Made by a program: the position numbers and the translations under genes. Of a stretch of 64,000 nucleotides of DNA, positions 1-8,879 are shown in pieces. The stretch is from JABDFW01 sp035550215 (GTDB lineage: Bacteria > Bacteroidota > Bacteroidia > Chitinophagales > Chitinophagaceae), in contig DASZPM010000028.1 in assembly GCA_035550215.1 (NCBI GenBank), positions 1 through 64,000 of the forward strand, written 5' to 3'. Below the pieces are notes generated by a model. The model did no database searches. It had not been told where the DNA came from and was given only the letters and a program-made list of their open reading frames with translations. Position 1 is the stretch's first letter, and every line of letters starts with the position of its first letter.

Positions 1-274
1 TTTAGCGCATAACCTGCGCAAAAAAGCAGCTTAACAAGGCCTCCTTTGCCCTCATTTTTATTCTTGCCAAAAAATAACTCTCGCAAAACCACTTTATAAA
101 CAAAATAAAAAACCGCCTCAGCTTTTACTTCTGAGACGGCCTCATTTTTATTGCTGTGCCGGGGGGAGACTTAGCACAATGTCACCTATCCGCTTCGCGG
201 ATGAATATGAATAGCCCCGGTTGAAAATCGGGGTAACAATGGAAATGATACACAGAACCCCGGAGCGGGTTCAA
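1..274. other. Intergenic region with several hairpins, no gene
   Basis: No coding region is convincing here. The stretch holds a terminator hairpin at 113-139, a perfect 6-bp stem with a 3-nt loop at 188-202 (ATCCGC/GCGGAT), a CCCCG/CGGGG stem around 214-232, and a 6-bp stem at 255-272 just past the stop of the permease gene. Together they look like the 3' end of the minus-strand ABC operon. Any gene further left lies outside the window. Confidence 0.5.
102..139 (-). terminator. Rho-independent terminator of the ABC transporter operon
   Basis: Read on the minus strand, a 9-bp stem with one mismatch (131-139 with 113-121) encloses a 9-nt loop and is followed at once by a T-rich tract (102-112). 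It lies about 135 nt past the permease stop. The plus strand also has a short T run after the stem, so it may work in both directions. Confidence 0.65.
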
Positions 275-1450
275 CTACTCCTGCCTTATATACTTCCTTA
301 TCGTATTTAAATTAACCAGCCATAACACCAGCAGCACCAAAATACCGGCGGCTATCGTGTACACAGATATTACAGGGTTTACATAAATGTTCTGCATTTG
401 CAGCACATGCTGCAGCCACACCTGTAAGCCCGCAATAATACACAGCACTATTGCGGTGATAATGATATTTGGCGGGAAAAACTGTTTCATTAAAAAGCGC
501 TGCAATTGCCGTGGGCCCGCGCCAAGCGTTATTAGTAAATAAATTTCGTTTTTGGCGGATGCTATTGTTAGTTGTATAAACAGGGCAAACACAAGCAGCG
601 CAAATAACAGCATAACAGCCCCGGTTATCCACGAAAAACTCACCACAATATTTACCACCTGCCTTATTTTGCTAAACCGTGTTTTATCGCTGTCCGTGGT
701 TAAGCCATGCTTTTTTAAATAATCCACCAGTATGGGGTTGCCGGGGTCCTTTGTTTTAATGATGATGCGTGACGGTTTTTCACTTTGCGCCTCTCCATAT
801 TTAGCATTAGCCCAATCCATAAAAGCCTGGGGTACCAGCACAGACGATATCCTGTCGCTAAAACCAACCACTTTACCATAATAACTAACCTTACCGGCCG
901 GCCCCGTAATGTTTATTTGTATAAGCAGGCTTTTTACCAGTTCTGGGGAAAGCTGCGGCAGCCCCTGCGACGGCGCAAAGCCAAAATTATACATGGTTAA
1001 AAACATATTGGGTACTATCATAGGTATGTACTGGGAGTTATCGTCCCATTTCCAGTCCGCACTTTGCACATCAATAAATTCGTTTGGCACACTCTCAAAA
1101 AAGAAATCGGTGTAAAAAGGTATGCGGTTGCTAACGCTTTGGGCAGATACTTTAAAACGGCTTGGGGTAAGCAGCCCTGTTGCATCTACAAATGGCTGCT
1201 TCTTTAAATCCGCAATTTCCGCGTCGCTCAGTGTAGTGGTATTCTCCCCGGTTACTTCCTTATTTATCACCAAAAAATTAGCCAGGCTGTCGCGGTTATT
1301 ACTGCTGTTAAGCATATCGTTATAATTCATTTCTACCTGCACCGCGCAAAGTATCAGCAGCATGGCGATGCTTAAGCCAACCACGGCCATAATAAAGCGG
1401 GTACGGCCTGCACTGGTTTTAATAAGCTTTTTTAAAAGTATATTCAGCAT
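275..1450 (-). CDS. FtsX-like ABC transporter permease
   Basis: This is the membrane subunit of an ABC transporter of the MacB/LolC/FtsX type. Family members drive extracytoplasmic work (lipoprotein release, efflux, cell-wall hydrolase control) by mechanotransmission rather than through a classical channel. The 391-aa product has one N-terminal transmembrane segment (about 18-38), a soluble periplasmic domain of about 230 residues, and three C-terminal segments forming the FtsX domain. I chose ATG at 1450 because the N-terminus MLNILLKKLIKTS leads straight into the first membrane segment. A GTG at 1480 would overlap the ATPase stop by 4 nt (GTGA) and is a real alternative. It is co-transcribed with the ATPase just upstream. 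The substrate is unknown. Confidence 0.85.
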   Translation of the reverse strand: MLNILLKKLIKTSAGRTRFIMAVVGLSIAMLLILCAVQVEMNYNDMLNSSNNRDSLANFLVINKEVTGENTTTLSDAEIADLKKQPFVDATGLLTPSRFKVSAQSVSNRIPFYTDFFFESVPNEFIDVQSADWKWDDNSQYIPMIVPNMFLTMYNFGFAPSQGLPQLSPELVKSLLIQINITGPAGKVSYYGKVVGFSDRISSVLVPQAFMDWANAKYGEAQSEKPSRIIIKTKDPGNPILVDYLKKHGLTTDSDKTRFSKIRQVVNIVVSFSWITGAVMLLFALLVFALFIQLTIASAKNEIYLLITLGAGPRQLQRFLMKQFFPPNIIITAIVLCIIAGLQVWLQHVLQMQNIYVNPVISVYTIAAGILVLLVLWLVNLNTIRKYIRQE

Positions 1451-1476
1451 AAAGTAGTGGTCGTTTTTTGTAATCC

Positions 1477-2124
1477 TCACAAATTCAGCACCCTTGAATA
1501 ATCAAAGTGATTATCCTCGTCCAAATCCGTTAAAATAAATCCGGCATCCCGCTTTTTACATTCACTGGCAATTAACGCCGCCGCCCTGCGCATATTTTCC
1601 TGGTCAAGGTGGCTGAAGGGCTCGTCCATTACCAGCCAGCTAAAAGGCTGCATCAAACTGCGTATTATGGCAACCCGTTGCTGCTCACCGTAACTGCATA
1701 AACCGGCACGCTGGTTTAATACATGCGCTACCCCAAGTTGTTCCGCCATAGCATCAATTTCCGTGCTTTCGTAAACAGGCTTTTGCATTACCCTTTTTAA
1801 TTCAATATTTTCCCTGGCGGTAAGGTTGGCAAACAGGCGCAGGTCCTGGAAGATTATACTCACCCGGTTTTGACGCATTTGGGCTAACGCTGTTTCGTCA
1901 ATATTCCGCAGGTTTTTATCGTCCCACAATACTGCACCCTCATAATCGTGGCGAAGCTTATATAAAATATGAATGAGCGTTGTTTTGCCGGTGCCGCTGG
2001 GTGCTTTTATTTTAATCCATTCAGCCTGGCGGCACACAATATCTTTATTCCATACATCAGATGCACGCTGGCTGAATTTATCTTTTAAGGGAACAGGAAC
2101 CAACTGCTTTAACTCAATTTGCAT
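1477..2124 (-). CDS. ABC transporter ATP-binding protein with atypical H-loop
   Basis: This is the ATPase partner of the FtsX-like permease, nearest the LolD/FtsE/MacB group. Numbered from ATG 2124 (215 aa), Walker A is APSGTGKTT (41-49), the Q-loop Gln is Q93, the signature is the degenerate CSYGEQ (143-148) instead of LSGGQ, Walker B ends in MDEP (E168), and the D-loop is SHLD. The switch histidine that normally follows the next strand is absent: the sequence is LTDLDED, placing Asp200 there. A TTG 27 nt upstream would add nine residues, but ATG 2124 fits the family better. The gene ends within or next to the permease start, so translational coupling is likely. Confidence 0.85.
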   Translation of the reverse strand: MQIELKQLVPVPLKDKFSQRASDVWNKDIVCRQAEWIKIKAPSGTGKTTLIHILYKLRHDYEGAVLWDDKNLRNIDETALAQMRQNRVSIIFQDLRLFANLTARENIELKRVMQKPVYESTEIDAMAEQLGVAHVLNQRAGLCSYGEQQRVAIIRSLMQPFSWLVMDEPFSHLDQENMRRAAALIASECKKRDAGFILTDLDEDNHFDYSRVLNL

Positions 2125-2385
2125 ATTGCTAAAATAGGCAGAAACTTGCAACCTGCATGTAAAGAAACGTTAGAAGTATAAATTAGAAGGTGCACGGTGG
2201 CTAATTACCCTTTTGAAGCAAAAGCGTGCAGCCGGTGTATCAAAAGCGCACAAAATTCAGGTCAGCCAATTCTTATTATTCCTTGATTATCAACATCCAA
2301 TAATAATGGTACTTTTTTGGATTAGTATTCCCGTGTTGTATCGCTTTTAATAAAATAAGCGCCTGTATATCACAAAACCTGTTAT
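2125..2385. promoter_or_regulatory. Divergent intergenic region with TTGATTATCAA palindrome
   Basis: This region separates the ABC ATPase (minus) from the large permease (plus). It contains the odd palindrome TTGATTATCAA at 2283-2293, also found upstream of ferritin at 11240-11250, and a weak CGCTT/AAGCG stem at 2342-2361. I find no perfect TAnnTTTG box. The operator role of the palindrome is inference. Confidence 0.3.
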
Positions 2386-4761
2386 ATGATAAAAAACTAT
2401 TTGACAATTGCATGGAGAAACCTGATGAAAAGCAAAGTCTTTTCTTTCATCAACATTTTTGGGCTTACCACCGGCATTACAGTTTGTATGATGATTTTTC
2501 TTTACGTAATGCACGAGTTTAGCGTGGATGATTTTCATGTTAACGGCAAAAACATTTACCGGGTAATGCGCAGCTATGATCCATCAAAGCCCCCGGCCCC
2601 CTATTTATCCGGGCCATACGCGCCGGCATTACTGAATGACTTTCCCGGCGAAATAAAACAGGCAGTGAGGGTATTACCTTCTAATGACCTCGTGGTTTAC
2701 AAAAACAGGTCGTTCAACGAAAAAAAAGTTTACCTGGCAGACAGCAATTTTTTTAAGGTTTTTACCTTCCCGCTTATTAAAGGCAACCCTGCTACAGCGC
2801 TGGAAAATCCCAATAGTATTGTGCTGACAGAAAGCACCGCTAAAAAATATTTTGGCAATGAAGACCCCATGGGTAAGATAATTGAGATGGATCAAAAGCG
2901 CGAGTTAAAAGTTACGGGTGTAGCGAAAGATGTTCCCTCCAATTCACACCTGGATTTTGATTTTGTTACGCCTATTTCATATTATGCCAAAATGCCCTTT
3001 TTTAAAGTTTGGATAAACAACGACAACTTTACGTACGTATTGCTGGATGAGCATGCCAATAAAGCGTCGCTTGAAAAGCGCTTTCCGCAGTTTATGCAAA
3101 AATACATGGGGACGGATATGCAAAGGCTCGGGTCCCGTTTTGTATTAACGCTTACCCCGCTAAAGGATATTTATTTTGAATCAGCCTCCTCTTTTGATCC
3201 TGTTCGCCACGGCGACAAAAAGGTTGTATATATATTTCTTTCCATTGCAGCACTTATTTTGCTGATAGCCTGTATAAACTTTATGAACCTTTCCACCATA
3301 CGCGCCGCCGAGCGCAGTAAAGAAGTGGGCCTGCGTAAAGTAATGGGCGCGTTGCGTAATAACCTTGTTTGGCAGTTTATGGGCGAATCTGTTTTACTTA
3401 CCATTATTTCTTGTATATTATCCATCGGCCTGCTGCAGTTGTTAATGCCTGTATATAACAGCTTACTTGGCTATACCATACCTGTTCCTTATGCTAACTG
3501 GTATTTATATGCATTTCTCGGTGGCATTATCGTGGTAGTTGGTTTGCTGGCAGGCTGCTACCCGGCGCTGATACTTTCCCGCTTTTCGCCTATAGAGGCG
3601 CTGAAAGGCAAATTAAAACTTGGCAAGGGCGGTTCGCTGTTTCGCCAGGCGCTTGTTGTTGTTCAGTTCAGCATCACGGTGTTTCTTATTACCGGCACTA
3701 TTATTATTAACAAACAAATGAGCTATGTAAAAAATAAAGCGCTGGGATATAATAAGGAGCAAACATTAATTATACCGCTTGACAATAACGACATATACAA
3801 TCACATGAACGATTTTAAAACCGGGTTGCAAAGCAACAGCAATGTTACCGGGGTTTCAATGATGTCGGGTGAGCCGGGTGGCTTTTTTGACGAACACACA
3901 TTTGAAGCGGAGGGACAGGACAACAGGATATGGAAATCAAGAACAGAGTTTGCAGACTTTGAATTTGTAAAAACCCTGGGCTTAAAAATTATTGCCGGCA
4001 GGGATTTTTCCCCGATGCATCCTACTGATACCACGTCGGCGGTACTTATAAACAGCACCGCGGCAGCAAGCCTGGGCTTTACACCGCAACAAGCTATAGG
4101 CAAATGGGTAAGAAATACTGTACGCGACAGTGCAAGAAGGTATATTATTGGCGTAGTTGCCGATTTTAACTATACCTCGTTAAAAGAAAATGTTGAACCG
4201 CTGGTAATCTCCCCTGCCATGGACCGCAGGGTTGCAGTGGTAAGGTTAAAAGCAGGCGCCCTGCAAAGTGAAATTGCTGCGGTAAAAACCGCTTATACAA
4301 GGGCGGCGCCCGCATACCCGTTTGAATATACCTTTTTAGACCAGAAGTTTGGGGAGATGTATAAAAAGGACCTGAAACAGCAAAACATACTCAGCATATT
4401 TTCCGCGCTTGCTATAGTAATAGCCTGCCTCGGGTTATTTGGCCTTGCATCGTTCACCGCCGCAAAGCGCACAAAGGAGATTGGGGTAAGAAAGGTGTTA
4501 GGCTCGTCTGTACAAAATATTATACTCCTCCTTTCAAAAGATTTGCTGAAACCGGTGCTTATTGCAGCATTAATCGCCATTCCTGTTGCATATACCGTAA
4601 TGAACAACTGGCTGCAAAATTTTGCTTACCGTACAGGGCTTCAGTGGTGGGTGTTTGCCATTGCCGCAGGTATTACAGTGGCAATTGCCCTGTTTACCGT
4701 GAGCTTCAAAGCCATAAAAGCCGCTATGGCAAACCCAACAAAAAGCCTCAGAACGGAGTAG
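2386..4761 (+). CDS. Two-module MacB/FtsX-type ABC permease
   Basis: This 791-aa inner-membrane protein belongs to the large Bacteroidota permease family with two consecutive MacB periplasmic-core plus FtsX modules. The N-terminus (IAWRNLMKSKVFSFINIFGL) leads into a first membrane segment at about 20-42. Three segments follow at about 285-400, then a second module begins near 425. A final FtsX domain carries the typical KRTKEIGVRKVLG motif just after its first helix; a matching ERSKEVGLRKVMG occurs in the first module. Such proteins are often encoded without an adjacent ATPase. The divergent ATPase upstream already has its own permease, so pairing with it is possible but unproven. The gene is followed by a good terminator. 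Confidence 0.88.
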   Translation: MIKNYLTIAWRNLMKSKVFSFINIFGLTTGITVCMMIFLYVMHEFSVDDFHVNGKNIYRVMRSYDPSKPPAPYLSGPYAPALLNDFPGEIKQAVRVLPSNDLVVYKNRSFNEKKVYLADSNFFKVFTFPLIKGNPATALENPNSIVLTESTAKKYFGNEDPMGKIIEMDQKRELKVTGVAKDVPSNSHLDFDFVTPISYYAKMPFFKVWINNDNFTYVLLDEHANKASLEKRFPQFMQKYMGTDMQRLGSRFVLTLTPLKDIYFESASSFDPVRHGDKKVVYIFLSIAALILLIACINFMNLSTIRAAERSKEVGLRKVMGALRNNLVWQFMGESVLLTIISCILSIGLLQLLMPVYNSLLGYTIPVPYANWYLYAFLGGIIVVVGLLAGCYPALILSRFSPIEALKGKLKLGKGGSLFRQALVVVQFSITVFLITGTIIINKQMSYVKNKALGYNKEQTLIIPLDNNDIYNHMNDFKTGLQSNSNVTGVSMMSGEPGGFFDEHTFEAEGQDNRIWKSRTEFADFEFVKTLGLKIIAGRDFSPMHPTDTTSAVLINSTAAASLGFTPQQAIGKWVRNTVRDSARRYIIGVVADFNYTSLKENVEPLVISPAMDRRVAVVRLKAGALQSEIAAVKTAYTRAAPAYPFEYTFLDQKFGEMYKKDLKQQNILSIFSALAIVIACLGLFGLASFTAAKRTKEIGVRKVLGSSVQNIILLLSKDLLKPVLIAALIAIPVAYTVMNNWLQNFAYRTGLQWWVFAIAAGITVAIALFTVSFKAIKAAMANPTKSLRTE

Positions 4762-4793
4762 CGAAAGTCCACTCTTTTTACTATAGCATATAC

Positions 4794-4828
4794 AAAGGCA
4801 GCGCTTTTACGCACTGCCTTTTTGTTTT
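4794..4828 (+). terminator. Rho-independent terminator after the large permease
   Basis: An 8-bp perfect stem (AAAGGCAG at 4794-4801, CTGCCTTT at 4814-4821), extended by an inner GC pairing, is followed by a T-rich tract. It begins 33 nt after the stop codon. Confidence 0.8.
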
Positions 4829-4989
4829 AATAAATTTATTTCCCACCTGTGCATAACCTGCATATATGTTACACGTTAATTAACAATGGCTTAAATAGTG
4901 TTTAAAACTATGCTCACTTTCACAATTCCTTCATACCCCCTTAATATGCAGGTAACATACCAAATGGAACTTTGCAAAACCCACTTAAT

Positions 4990-5880
4990 ATGGAACGAAG
5001 AAAAATTGACGTGGTGGTGATGAGTGACCTGCATTTAGGTACGTATGGGTGCCACGCCAAAGAAATAGTAAAATACCTCCGCAGCATAATGCCACAGGTG
5101 CTTGTGCTTAACGGTGACGTTATTGACGGATGGCAGTTTAGCAAAAGATATTTTCCCGTATCACACATGCAGGTTATTAAAGAAATTATGAGCCTGCTTA
5201 GTAAGGGAAGCCGCGTTATATACATTACCGGCAACCATGATGAAATGTTACGCCGCTACAGTGATATACAGATAGGCAATTTTCAGTTGACAGACAAGAT
5301 GGTGATGGAGATTAACGGCAAGATGACATGGATATTTCACGGGGATGTATTTGATGCCACTACCAAAGGCAGCGCGAAACTGCTTGCAAAGCTTGGCGGC
5401 CACGGTTACGACCTGCTGATACTGCTGAACAGCTTTATTAACTGGTGCCTTAAAGTAATGGGCAAAGAAAAAATGAGCTTTAGCAAAAAAGTGAAAAACA
5501 GCGTTAAAAAAGCGGTGGCCTGGATTGGCGATTTTGAACAAACCGCAGCAGAACTGGCAATAGAAAAAAAGTACGACTACGTAATATGCGGCCACATACA
5601 CCAGCCGCAAAAAAGGATTATCGAAACAAAAAACGGCAGTGTTACTTATTTAAACAGCGGGGACTGGATTGAGAACCTTACAAGCCTGGAGTATAACAAC
5701 AACGAGTGGAGCATATACCATTATGACGAAAAGCAGTTTGCAATGGCACCTGCCGAAGAGATGGAGAAGAAGCTGCCGGAGTTAAACGTGGTGACAGATG
5801 AGGTGATGATGTTCAGCGCGCTAAAAAATGCCAAACGCATGCCTTTGGCAACATTGCTTAAAAAGGCAGCAGGCGCTTAA
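4990..5880 (+). CDS. LpxH-like metallophosphoesterase (UDP-2,3-diacylglucosamine diphosphatase family)
   Basis: This 296-aa calcineurin-like phosphoesterase carries the full metal-site set: SDLHLG (12-17), LNGDVIDGW, GNHDE, HGDVFD and CGHIHQPQ. It resembles the bacterial UDP-2,3-diacylglucosamine hydrolase group, which makes lipid X in lipid A synthesis. Many Bacteroidota have several paralogues, so the exact substrate is uncertain. ATG 4990 is preferred over an in-frame TTG at 4972. GAACTTTG at 4967-4974 is one base away from a -7 box, which would give a very short leader. The gene lies 7 nt upstream of a glycosyltransferase gene and is probably co-transcribed, pointing to envelope glycolipid metabolism. 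Confidence 0.82.
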   Translation: MERRKIDVVVMSDLHLGTYGCHAKEIVKYLRSIMPQVLVLNGDVIDGWQFSKRYFPVSHMQVIKEIMSLLSKGSRVIYITGNHDEMLRRYSDIQIGNFQLTDKMVMEINGKMTWIFHGDVFDATTKGSAKLLAKLGGHGYDLLILLNSFINWCLKVMGKEKMSFSKKVKNSVKKAVAWIGDFEQTAAELAIEKKYDYVICGHIHQPQKRIIETKNGSVTYLNSGDWIENLTSLEYNNNEWSIYHYDEKQFAMAPAEEMEKKLPELNVVTDEVMMFSALKNAKRMPLATLLKKAAGA

Positions 5881-5887
5881 ATAAACT

Positions 5888-6928
5888 ATGAGGATATTAT
5901 ACAGCATACAGGCAACAGGTAACGGGCACATTGCCCGTGCGGGCGAAATAATGCCTTACCTGCAGCAGTATGGCGATGTGGACGTTTTTTTAAGCGGCAG
6001 CAACAGCAACCTTGCTTTTGACCTTCCCGTTAAATACCGCAGCAGGGGGGTTAGTTTATTTTATGGAAAGAGGGGCAGCCTTGACTATAAGAAAATCTAC
6101 CGGGAGTTTAGCTTTCTCCGCATGTGGAAAGAAGCTAAAGCGCTGCCTGTTGAAGATTACGATATCGTATTAAACGATTTTGAGAGCATCACTTCATTAG
6201 CATGCAGGATAAAACACGTTCCCTCTGTTAATTTTGGCCACCAGGCAAGCTTCTATTCCAAAAACACACCACTAAGTTCAAAACGAGATTGGCTTGGAGA
6301 GACAATTTTAAGAAATTATGCGCCGGCTACCGCTTATGTGGGGCTGCATTTTGAGCGCTATGACGATTTTATTTTCAACCCCATCATAAAGCAGGATATT
6401 CTTTCAGCAACCCCAAAAGATGACGGGCATATAACTGTTTACCTTTCGCACTACGGCGACGAATTGGTAGCAGCAAGCTTGAAAAAGGTTAACGGCATGC
6501 AGTTTCATGTTTTCTCCAAAAAGGTAAAGGGTATAACAATTGACGGCAATATCACCTTTATTCCTGTAAGCAATAAAGCCTTTAATAAAAGCATGATAAA
6601 CTGCCACGGCATGATAACCGGCGCGGGTTTTGAAACACCGGCCGAAGTATTGTACATGGGCAAAAAGTTATTATGCCTGCCCATAAGGGGGCAGTATGAG
6701 CAATTATGTAACGCCGCTGCGCTTGCAAGGTTTAATGTTCCCGTAATACCTGCTATTGGCGATAACTTTAATTCTATTGTTGAAAACTGGCTTAATGCCC
6801 CCATTCCGAAGAAGCTTGAACTCACCCATTCTACTTACGATATAGTTCAACATGCCGTACAAACAGCCAGGGAATTAAAGCCAGGAGCCAACAAACAGAA
6901 AGCGGTGCTGGCAAAAGAGTTTGCCTGA
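5888..6928 (+). CDS. GT28/MurG-like glycosyltransferase
   Basis: This 346-aa protein has a GT-B glycosyltransferase layout. The N-terminal Rossmann start ILYSIQATGNGHIARA contains the glycine-rich acceptor loop. The C-terminal donor half has HGMITGAGFETPAEVLYMGK, typical of MurG-type and uncharacterised TIGR00661-type transferases, followed by PIRGQYEQLCNA. No signal peptide or membrane span is evident, so it is probably cytosolic or peripheral. It follows the LpxH-like phosphoesterase by 7 nt. The pairing suggests sugar transfer onto a lipid carrier or glycolipid. Donor and acceptor cannot be read from sequence. Confidence 0.75.
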   Translation: MRILYSIQATGNGHIARAGEIMPYLQQYGDVDVFLSGSNSNLAFDLPVKYRSRGVSLFYGKRGSLDYKKIYREFSFLRMWKEAKALPVEDYDIVLNDFESITSLACRIKHVPSVNFGHQASFYSKNTPLSSKRDWLGETILRNYAPATAYVGLHFERYDDFIFNPIIKQDILSATPKDDGHITVYLSHYGDELVAASLKKVNGMQFHVFSKKVKGITIDGNITFIPVSNKAFNKSMINCHGMITGAGFETPAEVLYMGKKLLCLPIRGQYEQLCNAAALARFNVPVIPAIGDNFNSIVENWLNAPIPKKLELTHSTYDIVQHAVQTARELKPGANKQKAVLAKEFA

Positions 6929-6975
6929 TTTGCTTCACATCTATACAATTGCCTTTTTTGCTGTAGTTACTTCTC

Positions 6976-7893
6976 TTACTCCGCGCATTCAGCCACGGTA
7001 AAACGTATAGCGGGCTTAATATAAAGGTCTCTTCCGCGGCTGTTATATTTTTGTATGGGCAGGTTATTAATTAAATAAAAGCCGGCTTCATCTTCGTATT
7101 TGGTGGTTTGTATACCAAGGCTCCAGCGGTTTGTCATATCCATCAGCCATTTGGCTTTATCATCAACATTTGTTATTGCATTATATTGCCGTACATACTC
7201 TACGGGATAAATAAATTCTATGCCTAAAACAATACTTCCGTGTTCAAAGTAAATGGTGTTATAAGGCAATGCAAATTTGTTCCATCCCTTCCTGTATGGA
7301 TACACAATAATATTTCCCGGCGTTAGTTCCTTGCCAGGCAACCCACGCACACTATCCCATTCATACCAGTGTATCCTTACCGGCACGTGTACTGACTCAT
7401 TAAACCGGCCTGCATATATTTCCAGCGTTTTTATATAGCCATCACCCATGTTTTTCCGGTCGGTGTACCGGCCTATAATAATAAATTTTGTTTCAGGGCC
7501 GGGGCCAATGTATTCAACTATCCTCCCCACCCTTTTATTCACGTCAACATCCCTGTATTGCCTGCAATTGGCAACCGTTACCGGTGCAAGCTCCTGCGAT
7601 TCAGGGCCCAGCCTGAAAAAGTTTTCTGCTGTAAGCCTGTTAACTGCAACAGGCAGTTTTTTATATCCCAGGTAGTCTATGTACATGCTGTCGCCGGCAT
7701 GAAGAGAATCCTTCGGAAGGGAAAAATAACCGCTGGAATCTGTGTACTGTATGTTACGCTGGTGGTTAAAAATGATGGTGGCATAGCCTAAAGGCTTATT
7801 GGTTAGTGCATCAACCACCTTGCCTGTTATTTGCTGCGCATTTGCGGCAACAGCTATAAGCAATAAAACCAGCAATGCCTGCAACCTCTTCAT
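6976..7893 (-). CDS. Secreted carboxypeptidase-regulatory-like domain protein
   Basis: A 305-aa exported protein: ATG 7893 gives a clean signal peptide (MKRLQALLVLLLIAVAANAQ). The next ~75 residues (ITGKVVDALTNKPLGYATI... through YLGYKKLPV) form the CarboxypepD_reg-like beta-sandwich also found at the N-terminus of SusC proteins. The remaining ~200 residues are beta-rich with no family I recognise. A perfect -7 box (TACCTTTG) ends 6 nt before the start codon. It converges with the glycosyltransferase and diverges from trmB. The function is unknown. Confidence 0.75.
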   Translation of the reverse strand: MKRLQALLVLLLIAVAANAQQITGKVVDALTNKPLGYATIIFNHQRNIQYTDSSGYFSLPKDSLHAGDSMYIDYLGYKKLPVAVNRLTAENFFRLGPESQELAPVTVANCRQYRDVDVNKRVGRIVEYIGPGPETKFIIIGRYTDRKNMGDGYIKTLEIYAGRFNESVHVPVRIHWYEWDSVRGLPGKELTPGNIIVYPYRKGWNKFALPYNTIYFEHGSIVLGIEFIYPVEYVRQYNAITNVDDKAKWLMDMTNRWSLGIQTTKYEDEAGFYLINNLPIQKYNSRGRDLYIKPAIRFTVAECAE

Positions 7894-7899
7894 GGTATG

Positions 7900-7907
7900 C
7901 AAAGGTA
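7900..7907 (-). promoter_or_regulatory. -7 box TACCTTTG for the carboxypeptidase-regulatory-like gene
   Basis: A perfect match to the Bacteroidota -7 consensus TAnnTTTG on the minus strand, 6 nt upstream of ATG 7893. A TTTG lies 17 nt further upstream (7925-7928), where the -33 element would be, although the spacing is short. The transcript leader would be close to zero length. Confidence 0.55.
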
Positions 7908-7969
7908 TAGTTTTTAGTGCAAGGCAAAAGGCGGTTACCTGTACGAAACCATATTTATGTAACTCTGTT

Positions 7970-7977
7970 TACATTTG
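7970..7977 (+). promoter_or_regulatory. -7 box TACATTTG for trmB
   Basis: A perfect TAnnTTTG match 6 nt before ATG 7984. No convincing -33 TTTG is present at the usual spacing. The closeness to the start codon suggests a leaderless or nearly leaderless transcript. Confidence 0.5.
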
Positions 7978-7983
7978 CAGGCT

Positions 7984-8688
7984 ATGGCGCAAAAAAAGTT
8001 AATACGCTTTGCTGAAATTGAAACCTTCGCCAACGTATTGCAATACCCCGGGGATATAAAAGGCAAGTGGGCGGCTTTTTTCAACAATACCAATCCAATA
8101 ACACTGGAGCTTGCCTGCGGCAAAGGCGAGTACGCCGTTGGTTTGGGGCGAATGTACCCCCGGCGAAATTTTATAGGGGTTGATGTTAAGGGCAACCGTA
8201 TATGGAAGGGCGCTAAAACCGCCTTGCAGGAAGGGCTTAATAACGTAGCCTTTCTGCGCACGCAAATGGACAGGATAACCGAATACTTTGCCGCCAGCGA
8301 AGTGCAGGAGATATGGATAACTTTTCCTGACCCGCAACTGCGTTTATCAAAAATCAAAAAGCGGTTAACACACCCAAAGTTTCTGCGCCTATACCGGCAG
8401 TTTTTGCAACCGGCCGGTATAGTGCATTTAAAAACCGACAGCCCTCGTCTTTACAATTTCACCAAAGCGGTTATACAATTGTATGGCCTGGAGTTGATAA
8501 CGGATATGGATGATATACATGCGTCTTCTCAAATAACACCGGAGCTGAAAATTAAAACCCATTACGAATCGCTTGATATTGCCGGCAGCAACAAAGTGCA
8601 TTATCTTAGTTTTACACTCGGCAGCGGTTTGGACGCAGATAAAGACGATGACCTAAAAGATATGTTTCGTGAGCAAGACGCTGGTTGA
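7984..8688 (+). CDS. trmB: tRNA (guanine-N7-)-methyltransferase TrmB
   Basis: TrmB makes m7G46 in the variable loop of tRNAs using S-adenosylmethionine. The 234-aa protein has the family's SAM-binding motif LELACGKGEYAVGLG, the FIGVDVKGNRIWKGAKTA strand-helix, and the hallmark ITFPDPQLR segment; the Asp and the basic stretch after it (KIKKRLTHPKFL) contact tRNA in the family. ATG 7984 is used; a TTG three codons upstream sits inside the promoter -7 box and is rejected. The 3' end overlaps the DUF5522 gene by 20 nt. Confidence 0.93.
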   Translation: MAQKKLIRFAEIETFANVLQYPGDIKGKWAAFFNNTNPITLELACGKGEYAVGLGRMYPRRNFIGVDVKGNRIWKGAKTALQEGLNNVAFLRTQMDRITEYFAASEVQEIWITFPDPQLRLSKIKKRLTHPKFLRLYRQFLQPAGIVHLKTDSPRLYNFTKAVIQLYGLELITDMDDIHASSQITPELKIKTHYESLDIAGSNKVHYLSFTLGSGLDADKDDDLKDMFREQDAG

Positions 8689-8857
8689 AAATATTGACTA
8701 CTATTTTAACAAAGATGGCTTAATGGTATTGACCGAAAAGTATCTGCTTGACCGCGGTTATTGCTGCGGCAATGGCTGCAAACACTGCCCTTATAATTAC
8801 GAGGCTGTTCCTGAGCCGCGAAGAAGTGAACTGAGGGAGAACCGGCAACACACTTAA
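8669..8857 (+). CDS. Small cysteine-rich DUF5522 protein
   Basis: A 62-aa protein starting at GTG 8669, overlapping the end of trmB by 20 nt in another frame. The core GYCCGNGCKHCPY contains four cysteines and one histidine and looks like a small metal-binding knuckle, matching the short DUF5522 family. The overlap implies translational coupling with trmB. The function is unknown; a tRNA-related role is only suggested by position. Confidence 0.75.
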   Translation: MSKTLVENIDYYFNKDGLMVLTEKYLLDRGYCCGNGCKHCPYNYEAVPEPRRSELRENRQHT

Positions 8858-8879
8858 GCATTATACATATCTTGAGTAT

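Noticed and set aside
785..1325. Plus-strand frames of 67-71 codons over the FtsX-like permease
   Set aside because: They lie opposite a gene with clear membrane topology and have no supporting motif or promoter.
4972..4989. TTG start for the LpxH-like gene giving six more residues
   Set aside because: The TTG is part of a GAACTTTG promoter-like box, and ATG 4990 begins the conserved domain.
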